A DNA stretch of 64,000 bases from an uncultured Methanoregula sp. (GTDB taxonomy: Archaea > Halobacteriota > Methanomicrobia > Methanomicrobiales > Methanospirillaceae). Location of the stretch: contig NZ_OY787452.1 of the NCBI RefSeq assembly GCF_963678795.1, positions 434,001 to 498,000 of the forward strand. The letters are read 5' to 3'. Positions 1 through 8,970 of this stretch are shown here, one piece after another. The translations under genes and the position numbers were made by a program. A model generated the notes under the pieces. It was not told where the DNA came from and searched no databases. It worked only from the letters and a program-made list of their open reading frames with translations. Each line of letters starts with the position of its first letter. The first letter of the stretch is position 1.

Positions 1-498
1 GAAGACCTCGTCCTTTACCCGTTGCGCTGCCTCTTCCTCAAGACAGATGGTCTCGATCTCCCCACCGTTCGGCAGGCTGCCGTTGAATGCAACGAGCATA
101 GTCCTCTGGAATCCGCTCGTGTTCGAGCCGTCGATAACCAGCTTGCGCATGGTGTGCAGCTGCGGGACCGGCATCATGCCAAACATCTTTGCAATCGTGA
201 GGCAGACCGTGAGAGCCTCATCGTTCAGCGGTGCAGGCGGCTCCTCGTCGTTCTCGACAAGACAGGTTGTGTCGTACGTGTAATACAGGAATTTCCGGTT
301 ATTCTTCATCTCTTCCTTTGCTGCCCGGTCGATCTCCCCCATCTCGCTGACGGTTGCCCTGAGGTACCGGAAGAATTCACCGTTGTGTTCCCGGACTTCG
401 CGAAGAGTGGTCGGACAGTTGCAGAAGAGCTTCCTCCGGGTGTCCAGCTGCTGGTGGATCTCAATTCCTGCCACAAGTCCGAGTGCTTTATAGTCCAT
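1..498 (-). CDS. gatE: Glu-tRNA(Gln) amidotransferase subunit E (partial)
   Basis: N-terminal 166 codons of GatE, the tRNA-binding subunit of the archaeal GatDE amidotransferase, which turns misacylated Glu-tRNA(Gln) into Gln-tRNA(Gln) in the cytoplasm. Reading leftward from ATG at 498 the protein begins [20 protein letters not shown], the G-x-E-x-H-x-Q-L-D-T start typical of GatB/GatE, followed by a stretch with LFCNCPT. The remainder lies off the left edge. The start overlaps the gatD stop by 11 nt, so the two subunits are probably translationally coupled. Recognition is by family motif and by the gatD neighbour. Confidence 0.93.
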   Translation of the reverse strand, partial: MDYKALGLVAGIEIHQQLDTRRKLFCNCPTTLREVREHNGEFFRYLRATVSEMGEIDRAAKEEMKNNRKFLYYTYDTTCLVENDEEPPAPLNDEALTVCLTIAKMFGMMPVPQLHTMRKLVIDGSNTSGFQRTMLVAFNGSLPNGGEIETICLEEEAAQRVKDEVF

Positions 499-1636
499 GG
501 GCGCTCCTCCGGGTGCATTCCCCTTTAAGATCCGCCTGCATGAGCCCCGCAGCCTTCTTTGTATCCTTCTCGTTTCCCAGCACCCACATCATCTTTACCA
601 GCGCGGCTTCTGGGAGCATATCTCCCCCTTCCAGGACTCCTGCAGCTAGCAGGTCACGCCCCGTATCGTAGACCCGGTCGCAGACCCGGCCGTTCAGGCA
701 CTGGGATGTCATCACGAGAAGAGTGCCCGATTCGGCAAGATGCCTTAGTTGCGGGATGAGTACCGTGCCGGTATGCCCAAGACCGGTGCCGGCTATGATA
801 AGCCCGGCATAGCCCTCGTACGCTTTCAGGATATCCGGAGACATGCCGGGATAGAACTGCAAAAGCCCGCATCGGGGTTCGATCTTATCGTGAAGTGCAG
901 GTTTCTGCGTCCCCCGGCGAACGGCTCCGGGAGATAAGGTTACTTCGCGGGAGGGGTACGCAACCGTGCCGATCGGTTCCACGCCAAGGCTCCTGAATGC
1001 ATCCCGGCGGGAGGTGTGCATCTTGCGCACCCGGGTGCCACGGTGGATGGCGCAGTAATCATCATTCGTGGTCGCATGCATGACAACCGCCACTTCACCA
1101 AGGCCGCTCGTTGCCACGGATGCTGCACAGATCGCATTCATCGCGTTGTCACTCGAAGGACGGTCGGCGGAACGCTGCGATCCGACAAAAATGATCGGGA
1201 CGGGTGTGTCGAGCATGAAACTGAGCGCTGCCGCGCTGTAGGCCATCGTGTCCGTACCATGGGTGACAATAATCCCCTGCGCTCCTCCTTTGATCTCGTC
1301 AAAGACAGCCCGGGCAAGATCCTGCCAGATGGCGGGAGTCATGTTCTCCGATAAGATGGTAGCAAGCGGAATGGTACGGTAATTGGCAATCTCCGCGAGT
1401 TCAGGGATAGCGATGAGGATGTCGCTTGCATCGAACTGGCTGGTGACCGAGCCGGTCCGGTAATCGATCCTGCTCGCGATCGTGCCACCGGTTGATACGA
1501 TGGCAAGGTTCGAGAGACTCCGGTTCTGCGGGACATCGGTTTTCTTCTGGGGGGATGGCGGGGAGCGGGTGACAAAACTGCAGGCATCTGGAGTAACCCC
1601 GATATTATAGCCGGAATCCAGCTTGACAACCGCCAT
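488..1636 (-). CDS. gatD: Glu-tRNA(Gln) amidotransferase subunit D; true start upstream
   Basis: GatD is the asparaginase-like subunit that releases ammonia from glutamine for GatE. From the first ATG in frame (1636) the protein has 382 residues with STGGT at 48-52 and THGTDT at 125-130, the two threonine motifs of the L-asparaginase fold. The GatD-specific N-terminal domain is only half covered: the same frame stays open upstream to about 1720 and encodes the missing strand region (FVSGDLVHCDYGGKK, then GVYITDRDG). No ATG, GTG or TTG occurs in that extension. An ATA codon at about 1724-1726 overlaps the argH stop and may be the real start. Sits between argH and gatE on the same strand. Confidence 0.9.
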   Translation of the reverse strand: MAVVKLDSGYNIGVTPDACSFVTRSPPSPQKKTDVPQNRSLSNLAIVSTGGTIASRIDYRTGSVTSQFDASDILIAIPELAEIANYRTIPLATILSENMTPAIWQDLARAVFDEIKGGAQGIIVTHGTDTMAYSAAALSFMLDTPVPIIFVGSQRSADRPSSDNAMNAICAASVATSGLGEVAVVMHATTNDDYCAIHRGTRVRKMHTSRRDAFRSLGVEPIGTVAYPSREVTLSPGAVRRGTQKPALHDKIEPRCGLLQFYPGMSPDILKAYEGYAGLIIAGTGLGHTGTVLIPQLRHLAESGTLLVMTSQCLNGRVCDRVYDTGRDLLAAGVLEGGDMLPEAALVKMMWVLGNEKDTKKAAGLMQADLKGECTRRSAHGL

Positions 1637-1722
1637 GCCGTCCCGATCGGTGATATAGACGCCGTTTCTCTTCTTCCCGCCGTAATCGCAGTGTACGAGA
1701 TCTCCTGAAACAAATAGTTGTG

Positions 1723-3204
1723 TTATGCTACCCGCCTCCGGGCTTTGGTTATGAGATTCTTTTTCGCTTTCTCCAGGTTTCCGACTCTTCCGCTCACGAG
1801 CGCACGATCCGCAACAAGGTTCTTCCGGCAGCCCGTGACTGCCTTCTTTGTTGCAACCGGGGACGGACCGCCGGGAGATTTTCGGATAGTGACACTATAC
1901 GTTACGTCAAGCGCACTATCGATGGCTTTCTGGGTGAGACCTTTACCCTTGAGAGAAATTCCCCCGCCCACTTCTTTTGCAGCGGCCTCAAGGGTCTTTA
2001 AGGTGAGATCCCCTTTCTGGACTGCCCTTCCGACAATGCTGTGGGCGGTCCGGAACGGGATGCCGTACGATCGCACCAGCGTATCCGCAAGTTCGGTGGC
2101 TGTCGAGAACCCTTTCCCGGCCTCTTCGTTCATCCGCCGGGTGTCGAACTGTGCACTGGAGAGCATGCCGGCGAGAAGCCGGATGCTTGTCCTCGCATCC
2201 CGCATCCCGCGCCAGATGTTGGGGGTGAGTTCCTGGAGGTCGCGGTTATAACTCAGAGGAAGTCCTTTGACAATCATCAGGGCGCTGCTGAACGCGCCGA
2301 AGACCGATCCGGTTTTTGCCCTCATAATCTCTGCGGTATCCGGGTTCTTCTTCTGAGGCATGATGGACGATGTGGAGCAGAATGCATCGTCAAGGGTAAC
2401 AAATTTCGCAAACGAGGTGCTCCAGACAATCAGTTCTTCAGAGAGCCTGCTGGTATTCGTCATAAGGATCGAGAGATCCGCAAGGGTCTCAAGGGCAAAA
2501 TCCCGGGTCGCTACCGCGTCCATGGTGTTGATCACAAGACCATCAAATCCAAGGAGAGATGCCGTATATTCCCGGTCTATCGGGTACCCGGTGGATGCGA
2601 ATGCCGCTGCCCCAAGAGGGGAGAGGTTAACGCGGGCATACGCGTCCCGCAGCCGGTCGAAATCACGGGAGAATGCCTGCTCGTAGGCCAGAAGATGGTG
2701 GGCGAGTGTTGTCGGCTGGGCGTACTGGAGGTGGGTGAACCCCGGCATGATTGTCCCGGCGTGATTGTTTGCGAGGGCCGTGAGGACTTCCCTGACGGTC
2801 AGGATCTCTTCCATCAGCCCGATCTGTTCTTCACGGAGCCGTATCCGGATACAGGTGGCAACCTCATCGTTTCGCGACCGGCCCATGTGCATCCGGCCGC
2901 CGGCTTCTGCACCCACAGCCTCGATGATGAGCGATTCGATACCCGCGTGGACATCCTCGAACTTTTCATCGAAAACTTCCTCCGGAATTCCGTTGTCGAA
3001 TAACCCAAGAAGAGCCGGAATGAGCTGTTCAGTGATATTTTTATCAATTATCTTCTGCCGGTCCAGCATCAGCACGTGGGCGATATCCACGAGAAGGTCT
3101 GCATCGGCGATTTGGCGGTCAGCCTGCATCGAAGAAAGGAAATGCATTATATCCCCGGTCCTTTCACCGGACAGGCGCCCCAGCCTCACAACATCGGTTC
3201 GCAT
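1723..3204 (-). CDS. argH: argininosuccinate lyase
   Basis: Last step of arginine synthesis: splits argininosuccinate into arginine and fumarate (cytoplasmic homotetramer of the fumarase/aspartase superfamily). The 493-residue protein, normal for the family, shows HMGRSRND at about 106-113, THLQYAQP at about 157-164 and the superfamily signature STSSIMPQKKN at about 277-287. ATG 3204 is chosen because the protein then begins MRTDVVRLGRLSG, as expected, and a GGTGA-like ribosome site lies just upstream; an ATG at 3258 would add 18 unrelated residues. Followed at its 3' end by gatD with almost no gap, suggesting cotranscription of argH-gatD-gatE. Confidence 0.95.
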   Translation of the reverse strand: MRTDVVRLGRLSGERTGDIMHFLSSMQADRQIADADLLVDIAHVLMLDRQKIIDKNITEQLIPALLGLFDNGIPEEVFDEKFEDVHAGIESLIIEAVGAEAGGRMHMGRSRNDEVATCIRIRLREEQIGLMEEILTVREVLTALANNHAGTIMPGFTHLQYAQPTTLAHHLLAYEQAFSRDFDRLRDAYARVNLSPLGAAAFASTGYPIDREYTASLLGFDGLVINTMDAVATRDFALETLADLSILMTNTSRLSEELIVWSTSFAKFVTLDDAFCSTSSIMPQKKNPDTAEIMRAKTGSVFGAFSSALMIVKGLPLSYNRDLQELTPNIWRGMRDARTSIRLLAGMLSSAQFDTRRMNEEAGKGFSTATELADTLVRSYGIPFRTAHSIVGRAVQKGDLTLKTLEAAAKEVGGGISLKGKGLTQKAIDSALDVTYSVTIRKSPGGPSPVATKKAVTGCRKNLVADRALVSGRVGNLEKAKKNLITKARRRVA

Positions 3205-3248
3205 CCGTTCACCCTTAAGATATTGCGTAATTATTGGTCGTGAAGGGA

Positions 3249-3782
3249 TTAAAGCCACGCCTTGCGTGCGGCCAGTTCTATTGCCCGCTGAACAGATTCT
3301 TTCGGGATTATCGTTGCAACCGGGATATGGACGAGCTGCTCGATCACGCTGGATACGATGGGCGCACAGACAATGGCAACCGCACCTTCCCGCTCTGCCC
3401 TGACCGCTGCAATGATCGCATCCTCCATGGTATGGACGGGATACTCCCGGATCTTGACCCGGTGCGAGTCCACGTCGGCGGTCCTCTCTTCGATGGTTTC
3501 GAGAACGGGACGGGCAACGATGAGACCGATGAACTCGCCCTCGCCGGTCCGGTAGAACTGCCGGATTGCATGGACAATCGCCCGGAGTGTGGAGAGGTTG
3601 GGCGAACGCTTTCCGTGGAGGATCTTGTATAATGAACTTTGCGCGATCCCGCTCTTTTCAGACAATTCCCGGATACTGATCCTCAGGTCATGGTGCAGGA
3701 GATCCGCAAGAGCCCCTACAAACTCCTCATCGGACGTGAGGGCAGCGCGCATAAGCCGGTCGATTGGGTCAATCTGTACCAT
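3249..3782 (-). CDS. HTH (XRE-type) transcriptional regulator with ligand-binding-like C-terminus
   Basis: A 177-residue protein starting MVQIDPIDRLMRAA. Residues about 35-72 form a Cro/XRE-type helix-turn-helix (ISIRELSEKSGIAQSSLYKI, then LHGKRSPNLSTL). Residues 95-177 form an alpha/beta segment (EGAVAIVCAPIVSS, VATIIPKESVQRAIELA) that may sense a small ligand; I cannot name it. An alternative start at 3794 adds four residues. It is transcribed away from an ABC importer across a roughly 200-bp region containing short palindromes, so control of that importer and of itself is a reasonable inference, not a demonstrated fact. Confidence 0.8.
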   Translation of the reverse strand: MVQIDPIDRLMRAALTSDEEFVGALADLLHHDLRISIRELSEKSGIAQSSLYKILHGKRSPNLSTLRAIVHAIRQFYRTGEGEFIGLIVARPVLETIEERTADVDSHRVKIREYPVHTMEDAIIAAVRAEREGAVAIVCAPIVSSVIEQLVHIPVATIIPKESVQRAIELAARKAWL

Positions 3783-3981
3783 ATATTTACACAATACGGT
3801 TAATTCTGGATAAAAATTTCCTTTTTGTCACTTCGGGGCCTGGTCTTTTTGGACATATTGTGGACAATAATACACGATTCATTATCATTTTGTCATATAA
3901 ATGCAATGTTTTTACTATAATTGTACAAATATTTTGTCTGAAACGCACATTTTTTATTATTGCCGGAACAACACTCTCATT
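3783..3981. promoter_or_regulatory. divergent promoter region with candidate operators
   Basis: AT-rich region between the HTH regulator and the ABC importer. It holds TATTGT-GG-ACAATA (3856-3869) and the palindrome TTGTACAA (3921-3928, in a wider AATTGTACAAAT context). Both share TTGT/ACAA half-sites, as expected for a dimeric regulator. No binding data; inferred from symmetry and gene layout. Confidence 0.4.
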
Positions 3982-4995
3982 ATGAAAATGATGAAGGTAA
4001 CGGCAATTGCGCTCATCGCCATTGCCCTGATATTGCTGACCGCCGGATGCACCCAGCCTGCGGCAACTCCCGGAACAACAACCCCGTCCACAACGGTCGC
4101 TCCGATCAAGGAACTCCGGATCGGCTACCAGCCCAGCACTCACCAGATGGCGGAGATCACCGCCATGCAGAAAGGCTGGTGGCAGCAGGACCTTGCACCG
4201 CTCGGCGTCCAGAACGTCAGCGACAAGCTCTTCCCGACAGGCGCACCCGAGATGCAGGCCATGCTCGCCGGGGACATTGATGTCGCCTATGTCGGCGCCG
4301 CCCCGGTCCTGAGCGCTGTTGCCACCGGGCTCGATGCGAAGATCATCGCCGGTGTCAACACCCAGGGATCCGATCTTGTTGTCCGGAATAATCTCGATTA
4401 CAAGGGCCCGCAGAGCCTCAAAGGCCTGACGATAGCGACCTTCCAGGCAGGAACCATCCAGGATACTATCCTCCGGAACTGGCTCCAGCAGAACAACCTT
4501 TCTCCCGACAAGGATGTTTTCATCAAGGGTATGAACGGCGGCGATGCAGTCACAGCAATTACGGCCGGCAAAGTCGATGCCATATTCCTGCCCACCCCGT
4601 CCCCCAGCACGGTTGTCAACCAGGGCAGCGGTAAGATCGTTGTCCACTCTGGTGAAATGTATCCCAACCACACCTGCTGTGTACTCGTTGTCAGCGGCAA
4701 GCTGATCCGGGAGCACCCGGAAATTGTGAAGCAGATTCTTGCAACGAATGATAAAGCAGTTGCATATAACCTGCAGAATCCCGAAGAGGCTGCACAAATC
4801 TATGCTACCAAGACCGGCGCAAAACTGGACGATGTCAAAGCTTCCCTGAAGGAATGGGACGGTAACTGGGCATCCGATCCAAACATCATTATTGCACCTG
4901 TCCTTGACTATGCAAAGATCCAGAACGATCTCGGCTACATCAAGAAGCCCCTGACCCAGGCCGACCTCTTTGACCTGTCCTTCTACAAGAAGTAA
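3982..4995 (+). CDS. ABC transporter substrate-binding lipoprotein (SsuA/TauA/NrtA-like)
   Basis: A 337-residue extracytoplasmic solute receptor. The start at 3982 gives a typical lipoprotein signal peptide (MKMMKVTAIALIAIALILL, then TAGC with the lipobox cysteine near residue 23), followed by a Thr/Pro-rich linker. The mature part begins KELRIGYQPSTHQM and includes APVLSAVATGLDAKIIAG and a later PNHTCCVLVVS segment, as in the nitrate/sulfonate/taurine receptor family. First gene of a binding protein-permease-ATPase set. The transported substrate cannot be told from sequence; a sulfonate or other small anion is a guess. A T-rich stretch at about 5013-5023 follows. Confidence 0.87.
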   Translation: MKMMKVTAIALIAIALILLTAGCTQPAATPGTTTPSTTVAPIKELRIGYQPSTHQMAEITAMQKGWWQQDLAPLGVQNVSDKLFPTGAPEMQAMLAGDIDVAYVGAAPVLSAVATGLDAKIIAGVNTQGSDLVVRNNLDYKGPQSLKGLTIATFQAGTIQDTILRNWLQQNNLSPDKDVFIKGMNGGDAVTAITAGKVDAIFLPTPSPSTVVNQGSGKIVVHSGEMYPNHTCCVLVVSGKLIREHPEIVKQILATNDKAVAYNLQNPEEAAQIYATKTGAKLDDVKASLKEWDGNWASDPNIIIAPVLDYAKIQNDLGYIKKPLTQADLFDLSFYKK

Positions 4996-5126
4996 GCCTG
5001 GTTGAATGAACCAATCCTTTTTTTCTTTGAGACCATTGTATAGGTAAGGTCTGGCGTGCAGGGCATAAGCTGGAAAAATATCCGGAGCATAACCCTTCCG
5101 GCACGACCGTGAGATACGAGATTCCC

Positions 5127-5912
5127 ATGAGACTATCCGCAAATAAGATCAGCATCCGGTGGCTGGGAGTGCTTGCCATCATAGCAGCACTCGTTATTTG
5201 GGAAGTAATTGCGGCCGGTATTGTCAGGAATGCGTTTATCCTTCCCTCTCCTGTGGATGTCGTCACTGCCTTCATGGAGCTCGTCGAGACAGGCAGGATC
5301 ATCCCGGATTTCGTGGACAGTCTCATCCACTTTGGGATCGGTCTCGCAGCTGCCCTTGTCATCGGCATTCCGATTGGAATCCTGATGGGGTGGAGCCGGC
5401 GTTTCGATGCATTTCTCGACCCGATCATCGAACTGCTCCGGCCGATTCCCCCGCTTGCCTGGATCCCGTTTGCCATCATCTGGTTTGGCCTTACATCGTG
5501 GTCCGCCGGTTTTGTCATCTTCGTAGGCGCGGTCTTTCCGGTCATCATCAATACCTATAGCGGGTTCAGGAGCGTACCAAGGATTTTTGTGGAGGCGGGA
5601 AAGATGCTCGGTTGCACGAAAAATTTCAGCCTGATACGATACATCGCATTTCCTGCCGCCCTTCCTTCAGTGGCCGCCGGTATACGGATAGCGTGCGGCG
5701 TCGGCTGGATGTGCCTTGTGGCCGCTGAACTCTTCGGCGTTTCCAATAACGGCCTTGGCATGGCCCTCTGGCTCTATTACAATCTCCACCGGATGGACTG
5801 CGTGGTTGTCTATATGATCCTGCTCGGACTCACCGGACTTGCCTTTGATATGGCGTTCCGGTATTATATTGAGCGTCACTTCCTGAAGTGGCGGACCGGG
5901 GAGGTGGCGTGA
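5127..5912 (+). CDS. ABC transporter permease (SsuC/TauC-like)
   Basis: A 261-residue inner membrane subunit of the importer with about six hydrophobic segments, beginning around WLGVLAIIAALVIWEVIAA. The binding-protein-dependent permease loop that docks on the ATPase is visible as EAGKMLGCTKNFSLIRYIAF followed by PAALP. ATG 5127 is preferred; an in-frame GTG at 5109 would add six residues. Ends 1 nt before the start of the ATPase gene, which fits one operon with its neighbours. Confidence 0.87.
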   Translation: MRLSANKISIRWLGVLAIIAALVIWEVIAAGIVRNAFILPSPVDVVTAFMELVETGRIIPDFVDSLIHFGIGLAAALVIGIPIGILMGWSRRFDAFLDPIIELLRPIPPLAWIPFAIIWFGLTSWSAGFVIFVGAVFPVIINTYSGFRSVPRIFVEAGKMLGCTKNFSLIRYIAFPAALPSVAAGIRIACGVGWMCLVAAELFGVSNNGLGMALWLYYNLHRMDCVVVYMILLGLTGLAFDMAFRYYIERHFLKWRTGEVA

Positions 5913-5913
5913 G

Positions 5914-6675
5914 ATGGGCAGTCTTGAGATCCACGACCTGAACCAGTCATTCTCCCGCGATGACGGGTCCCGGCTCGTTGTCCTCGACCACCTCAACTTC
6001 GAGGTAAAAGACAAGGAGTTTGTCTGCATCCTCGGTTCCTCCGGGTGCGGCAAGACAACGCTGCTGCGCCTGATAGCCGGCCTTGATGAAGCGCAGGAAG
6101 GGTCGATCATCATCGATGGCGAGGAAATAAAGGGCCAGAATCCCAAGGTGGGCATGGTATTCCAGGAGTACTCGCTCTTCCCGTGGCGCAACGTTATGGA
6201 CAATATCGCATTCGGACTGGAGATGAAAGGGATCGGAAAAGAGGAGCGTTACCGGATTGCAAAACATTACCTGGATCTCGTGAACCTCTCCCAATTCCGT
6301 GAGAGTTATCCCTCGGAGCTTTCCGGAGGGATGCGGCAGCGGGTTGCCGTTGCCCGGGCGCTGGCACTTGATCCGGTACTTCTCCTGATGGATGAGCCGT
6401 TCGGGGCGCTCGATGCCCAGACCCGCAACATGCTCCAGAAGGAACTGCTCGATATCTGGGAGGAGACAAAAAAGACGGTAGTCTTCATTACCCATAGCGT
6501 GGACGAAGCAGTCTATCTCTCGGACCGTATCATCGTTTTGACACCACGTCCGGGCCGCATCTGCCGGATCTTTGAAGTTGAGCTGTCCCGGCCCCGCGAC
6601 CGTACGAGCGTAGAGTTCGCGCAGGTCCGGCGCGAGGTTCTCGATCTTATAAGCCAGAACTGTGCTATCCAGTAA
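5914..6675 (+). CDS. ABC transporter ATP-binding protein (SsuB/TauB-like)
   Basis: A 253-residue ATPase with all catalytic motifs: Walker A GSSGCGKTT (41-49), Q-loop Gln83, signature LSGGM (135-139), Walker B LLLMDE (155-160) and switch His193 (THSVDEA). The C-terminal segment AVYLSDRIIVLTPRPGRI is typical of the nitrate/sulfonate/taurine importers. Drives uptake together with the permease that ends 1 nt upstream and the lipoprotein receptor. Confidence 0.92.
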   Translation: MGSLEIHDLNQSFSRDDGSRLVVLDHLNFEVKDKEFVCILGSSGCGKTTLLRLIAGLDEAQEGSIIIDGEEIKGQNPKVGMVFQEYSLFPWRNVMDNIAFGLEMKGIGKEERYRIAKHYLDLVNLSQFRESYPSELSGGMRQRVAVARALALDPVLLLMDEPFGALDAQTRNMLQKELLDIWEETKKTVVFITHSVDEAVYLSDRIIVLTPRPGRICRIFEVELSRPRDRTSVEFAQVRREVLDLISQNCAIQ

Positions 6676-6796
6676 GATTTAATACGCTCCATCTCCATTT
6701 TATACAAGCAGTTTGAGAAGCGTACCGGCATTAATATCTGATAAGTTCCCGATATTCTTGCCCGCTTTTAGCAATCTTTCACAGGAGTAGGACGCG

Positions 6797-7552
6797 ATGG
6801 TTAGAAAACCGGCAAAGATGTACAGGAACATTTCCAAGAAAGCCTATACAAGACGCAAATATATGGGCGGTGTTCCCGGGAGCAAGATTGTGCAGTTCGA
6901 GATGGGCAACCTCTCGCAGGAATTTCCCACCGAAGTTGACCTTATTGTCGAAGAAGCATGCCAGATCCGGCACAGCGCCCTTGAGGCGGCCCGTATCACC
7001 GCAAACCGCCGGCTGATGAAGGATGTCGGCAGGTCCAACTTCCACTTCAAGGTACGTGTTTTCCCCCACCATGTCCTGCGCGAGAACAAACAGGCAACCG
7101 GTGCCGGTGCTGACCGTGTCTCAGAAGGTATGCGCCTTGCATTCGGCAAGGCTGTCGGCACAGCCGCACGGGTCGAGCCAGGCCAGAAGATCATGACGGT
7201 CTACTCCACGCCACAATACCTCGAGAAGATCAAGGATGCACTCCGGCACAGCGGCCACAAGCTCCCAACCCCCTCACACCTGAAAGTGAGTGTTATCAAG
7301 GTCAGCGGGAAGATCGTTGCGGCACCGAAGCTCGTCGGTGAGAAAGTTGTTGCAGCACCGGTCGTTACTGAAGAGGCAGCTGCAACTGCAGCGGCAGCAG
7401 AGCCCGCGAAGGGTGCAGCCCACGCCAAGGGCGGCAAGGACGCTGCACCGGCTAAGGGTGGTAAGGATGCAGCACCTGCAGCAAAGGGTGCTGCACCGGC
7501 AAAGGCCGAAGAGAAGAAAGGCCCGGCCCACGCAAAAGGCGGCAAAAAGTAA
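6797..7552 (+). CDS. rpl10e: ribosomal protein uL16 (archaeal L10e) with long C-terminal tail
   Basis: Large-subunit protein uL16. Residues 1 to about 170 match archaeal L10e ([20 protein letters not shown], later [20 protein letters not shown]). Residues from about 172 to 251 are an added low-complexity tail: a KVVAAP segment, an alanine run, then repeated units of the type [13 protein letters not shown] ending AHAKGGKK. The archaeal family is usually around 165-180 residues, so the tail is unusual. It is in frame with no stop, and codon use stays GC-rich like the core. A T-rich terminator follows at once. Confidence 0.93.
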   Translation: MVRKPAKMYRNISKKAYTRRKYMGGVPGSKIVQFEMGNLSQEFPTEVDLIVEEACQIRHSALEAARITANRRLMKDVGRSNFHFKVRVFPHHVLRENKQATGAGADRVSEGMRLAFGKAVGTAARVEPGQKIMTVYSTPQYLEKIKDALRHSGHKLPTPSHLKVSVIKVSGKIVAAPKLVGEKVVAAPVVTEEAAATAAAAEPAKGAAHAKGGKDAAPAKGGKDAAPAAKGAAPAKAEEKKGPAHAKGGKK

Positions 7553-7580
7553 ATTTTTCCGGCCTTTTTTTTATTTTTTT
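7553..7580 (+). terminator. T-rich transcription terminator after uL16
   Basis: Directly after the stop codon the coding strand reads TTTTTCC, then long T runs (7564-7580). Archaeal RNA polymerase terminates on such oligo-T stretches. The rest of 7581-7854 contains no gene I can support. Confidence 0.55.
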
Positions 7581-7854
7581 ATTCGCATTTGTTCGTTTTT
7601 TGAGCGGGATTTTTTAACCGGTACTGCAAACCATCCGGTTGGTCGTTTTCCCGGCAAATAACCGGAAGGAGAAAACGTAAAACCCATGTTCTGTCTTTCC
7701 ATGCGGACGCGCTTTTGCCGGCCCGGGGATTCATGCGTAACCATCCATTTATTTTAAAAGGGTCTGATACCGCCTGCAGGAATAAAGAAAGGGGAGAACA
7801 CCAAGGAATACCGGAATTCAGACAGCGGAAAGTAAAGTGCAGCAATAATAAAGG

Positions 7855-8970
7855 TCAAACGCTCCGATGGTTTTTAATCCATCCATTCAGCACAATTCCG
7901 TCAATCACCGGATTCCCGTAGAGATTACTGATAATTCCTTCCATAGTGAATAGCTCCCCGGTATAATTTTTCACTTTCAGATGGAAGGGTTTAACCATAC
8001 CCGGGTTGTTCATGATTTCAAAAAAGATGCTCTGGATTTTAGGCAGTTCTTCTTCAGGAATAACACCGGACAATGCCTTCCCCACAAGGTGTCCGCTCGG
8101 ATATCCAAGCGAACGGTTTATTGAAGGACTATCATACCGGAGCGTTGTGTCCCTGTTGAGGATCGCGATGATGTCCGAGGTGTCTTCTACCAAAGACCGG
8201 AAATATTCCTCATTCTGTCGGGACTGCTCTTCCAGGTTTTTATTCTGGGTGATGTTCCGTATATATACTGCGTATAACACGACATCGTCATGAGGATTCC
8301 GGACCGGATAGAGGGTGACTTCAAACCATTTCTCGTTGAACTTTTCTTCGAAGCAGAGGGGAGTTGCCTGTATCGGGTTGGCATTCCATCCCGCCATTTT
8401 CTGGGAAAGAATACCCCGGTTCACGAGATCCGACACATTCGAACCGATCAGTTCCTGCACATTTTTCCCGACAAGATTCGCAAGAGAGACATTCACGGCC
8501 AGGAAACGCCCGCTGATATCTACAAGGAACAGGATATCTTCTATCGCGTTGAGCAGGACACGGGTGGTCTCCTCGCTCACTCTCAGAGCGTGTTCCATGG
8601 AATGCTTGTAGAGTGCCATCTCGATATTGGTCTTGAGCTCCAGTTCCCGGAAGGGTTTGAGGATATAGCCAAACGGCTCCGTGATCTTTGCCCGGGCAAG
8701 AAAACGATCATCGCTGTAAGCAGTCAGGTAAATAACCGGAATACGGTATTTGGCCTTTATGATCTCAGCTGCTTCAATTCCATTCATTTTGCCGGCAAGC
8801 ATAATGTCCATGAGAATGAGGTCGGGACGCAATTCTCCGGCATGTTTCACGGCCATCTCGCCGGTAGGCGCAATTGCACAGACGTCATATCCAAGATCAG
8901 TCAGGCTTCTCCTGAGATCCATGCTGGTTACTGCCTCGTCTTCGACAACGAGGATTTTTGTCTCATTCAT
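7855..8970 (-). CDS. response regulator with two PAS domains
   Basis: A 371-residue cytoplasmic signalling protein. Residues 1-120 are a receiver with acidic residues E10/D11, phosphoacceptor D55 (LILMDIML), T83 and K105 (ILKPF). Residues about 130-240 and 255-371 are two PAS domains (TRVLLNAIEDILFLVD and EDTSDIIAILNRDT). It has no DNA-binding, kinase or cyclase output domain, common in methanogens. ATG 8970 overlaps the upstream histidine kinase stop by 8 nt, so the pair is translationally coupled and the receiver is likely phosphorylated by that kinase. The last PAS ends close to the C-terminus, without obvious truncation. Confidence 0.88.
   Translation of the reverse strand: MNETKILVVEDEAVTSMDLRRSLTDLGYDVCAIAPTGEMAVKHAGELRPDLILMDIMLAGKMNGIEAAEIIKAKYRIPVIYLTAYSDDRFLARAKITEPFGYILKPFRELELKTNIEMALYKHSMEHALRVSEETTRVLLNAIEDILFLVDISGRFLAVNVSLANLVGKNVQELIGSNVSDLVNRGILSQKMAGWNANPIQATPLCFEEKFNEKWFEVTLYPVRNPHDDVVLYAVYIRNITQNKNLEEQSRQNEEYFRSLVEDTSDIIAILNRDTTLRYDSPSINRSLGYPSGHLVGKALSGVIPEEELPKIQSIFFEIMNNPGMVKPFHLKVKNYTGELFTMEGIISNLYGNPVIDGIVLNGWIKNHRSV

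Noticed and set aside
2041..3003. 320-residue open frame on the plus strand
   Set aside because: Antisense to argH, whose motifs are complete; Arg/Gly-rich composition typical of shadow frames in GC-rich DNA.
3787..5142. 451-residue open frame on the minus strand
   Set aside because: Fully antisense to the substrate-binding lipoprotein and part of the permease; Leu/Gly/Asp-rich shadow composition and no motif.
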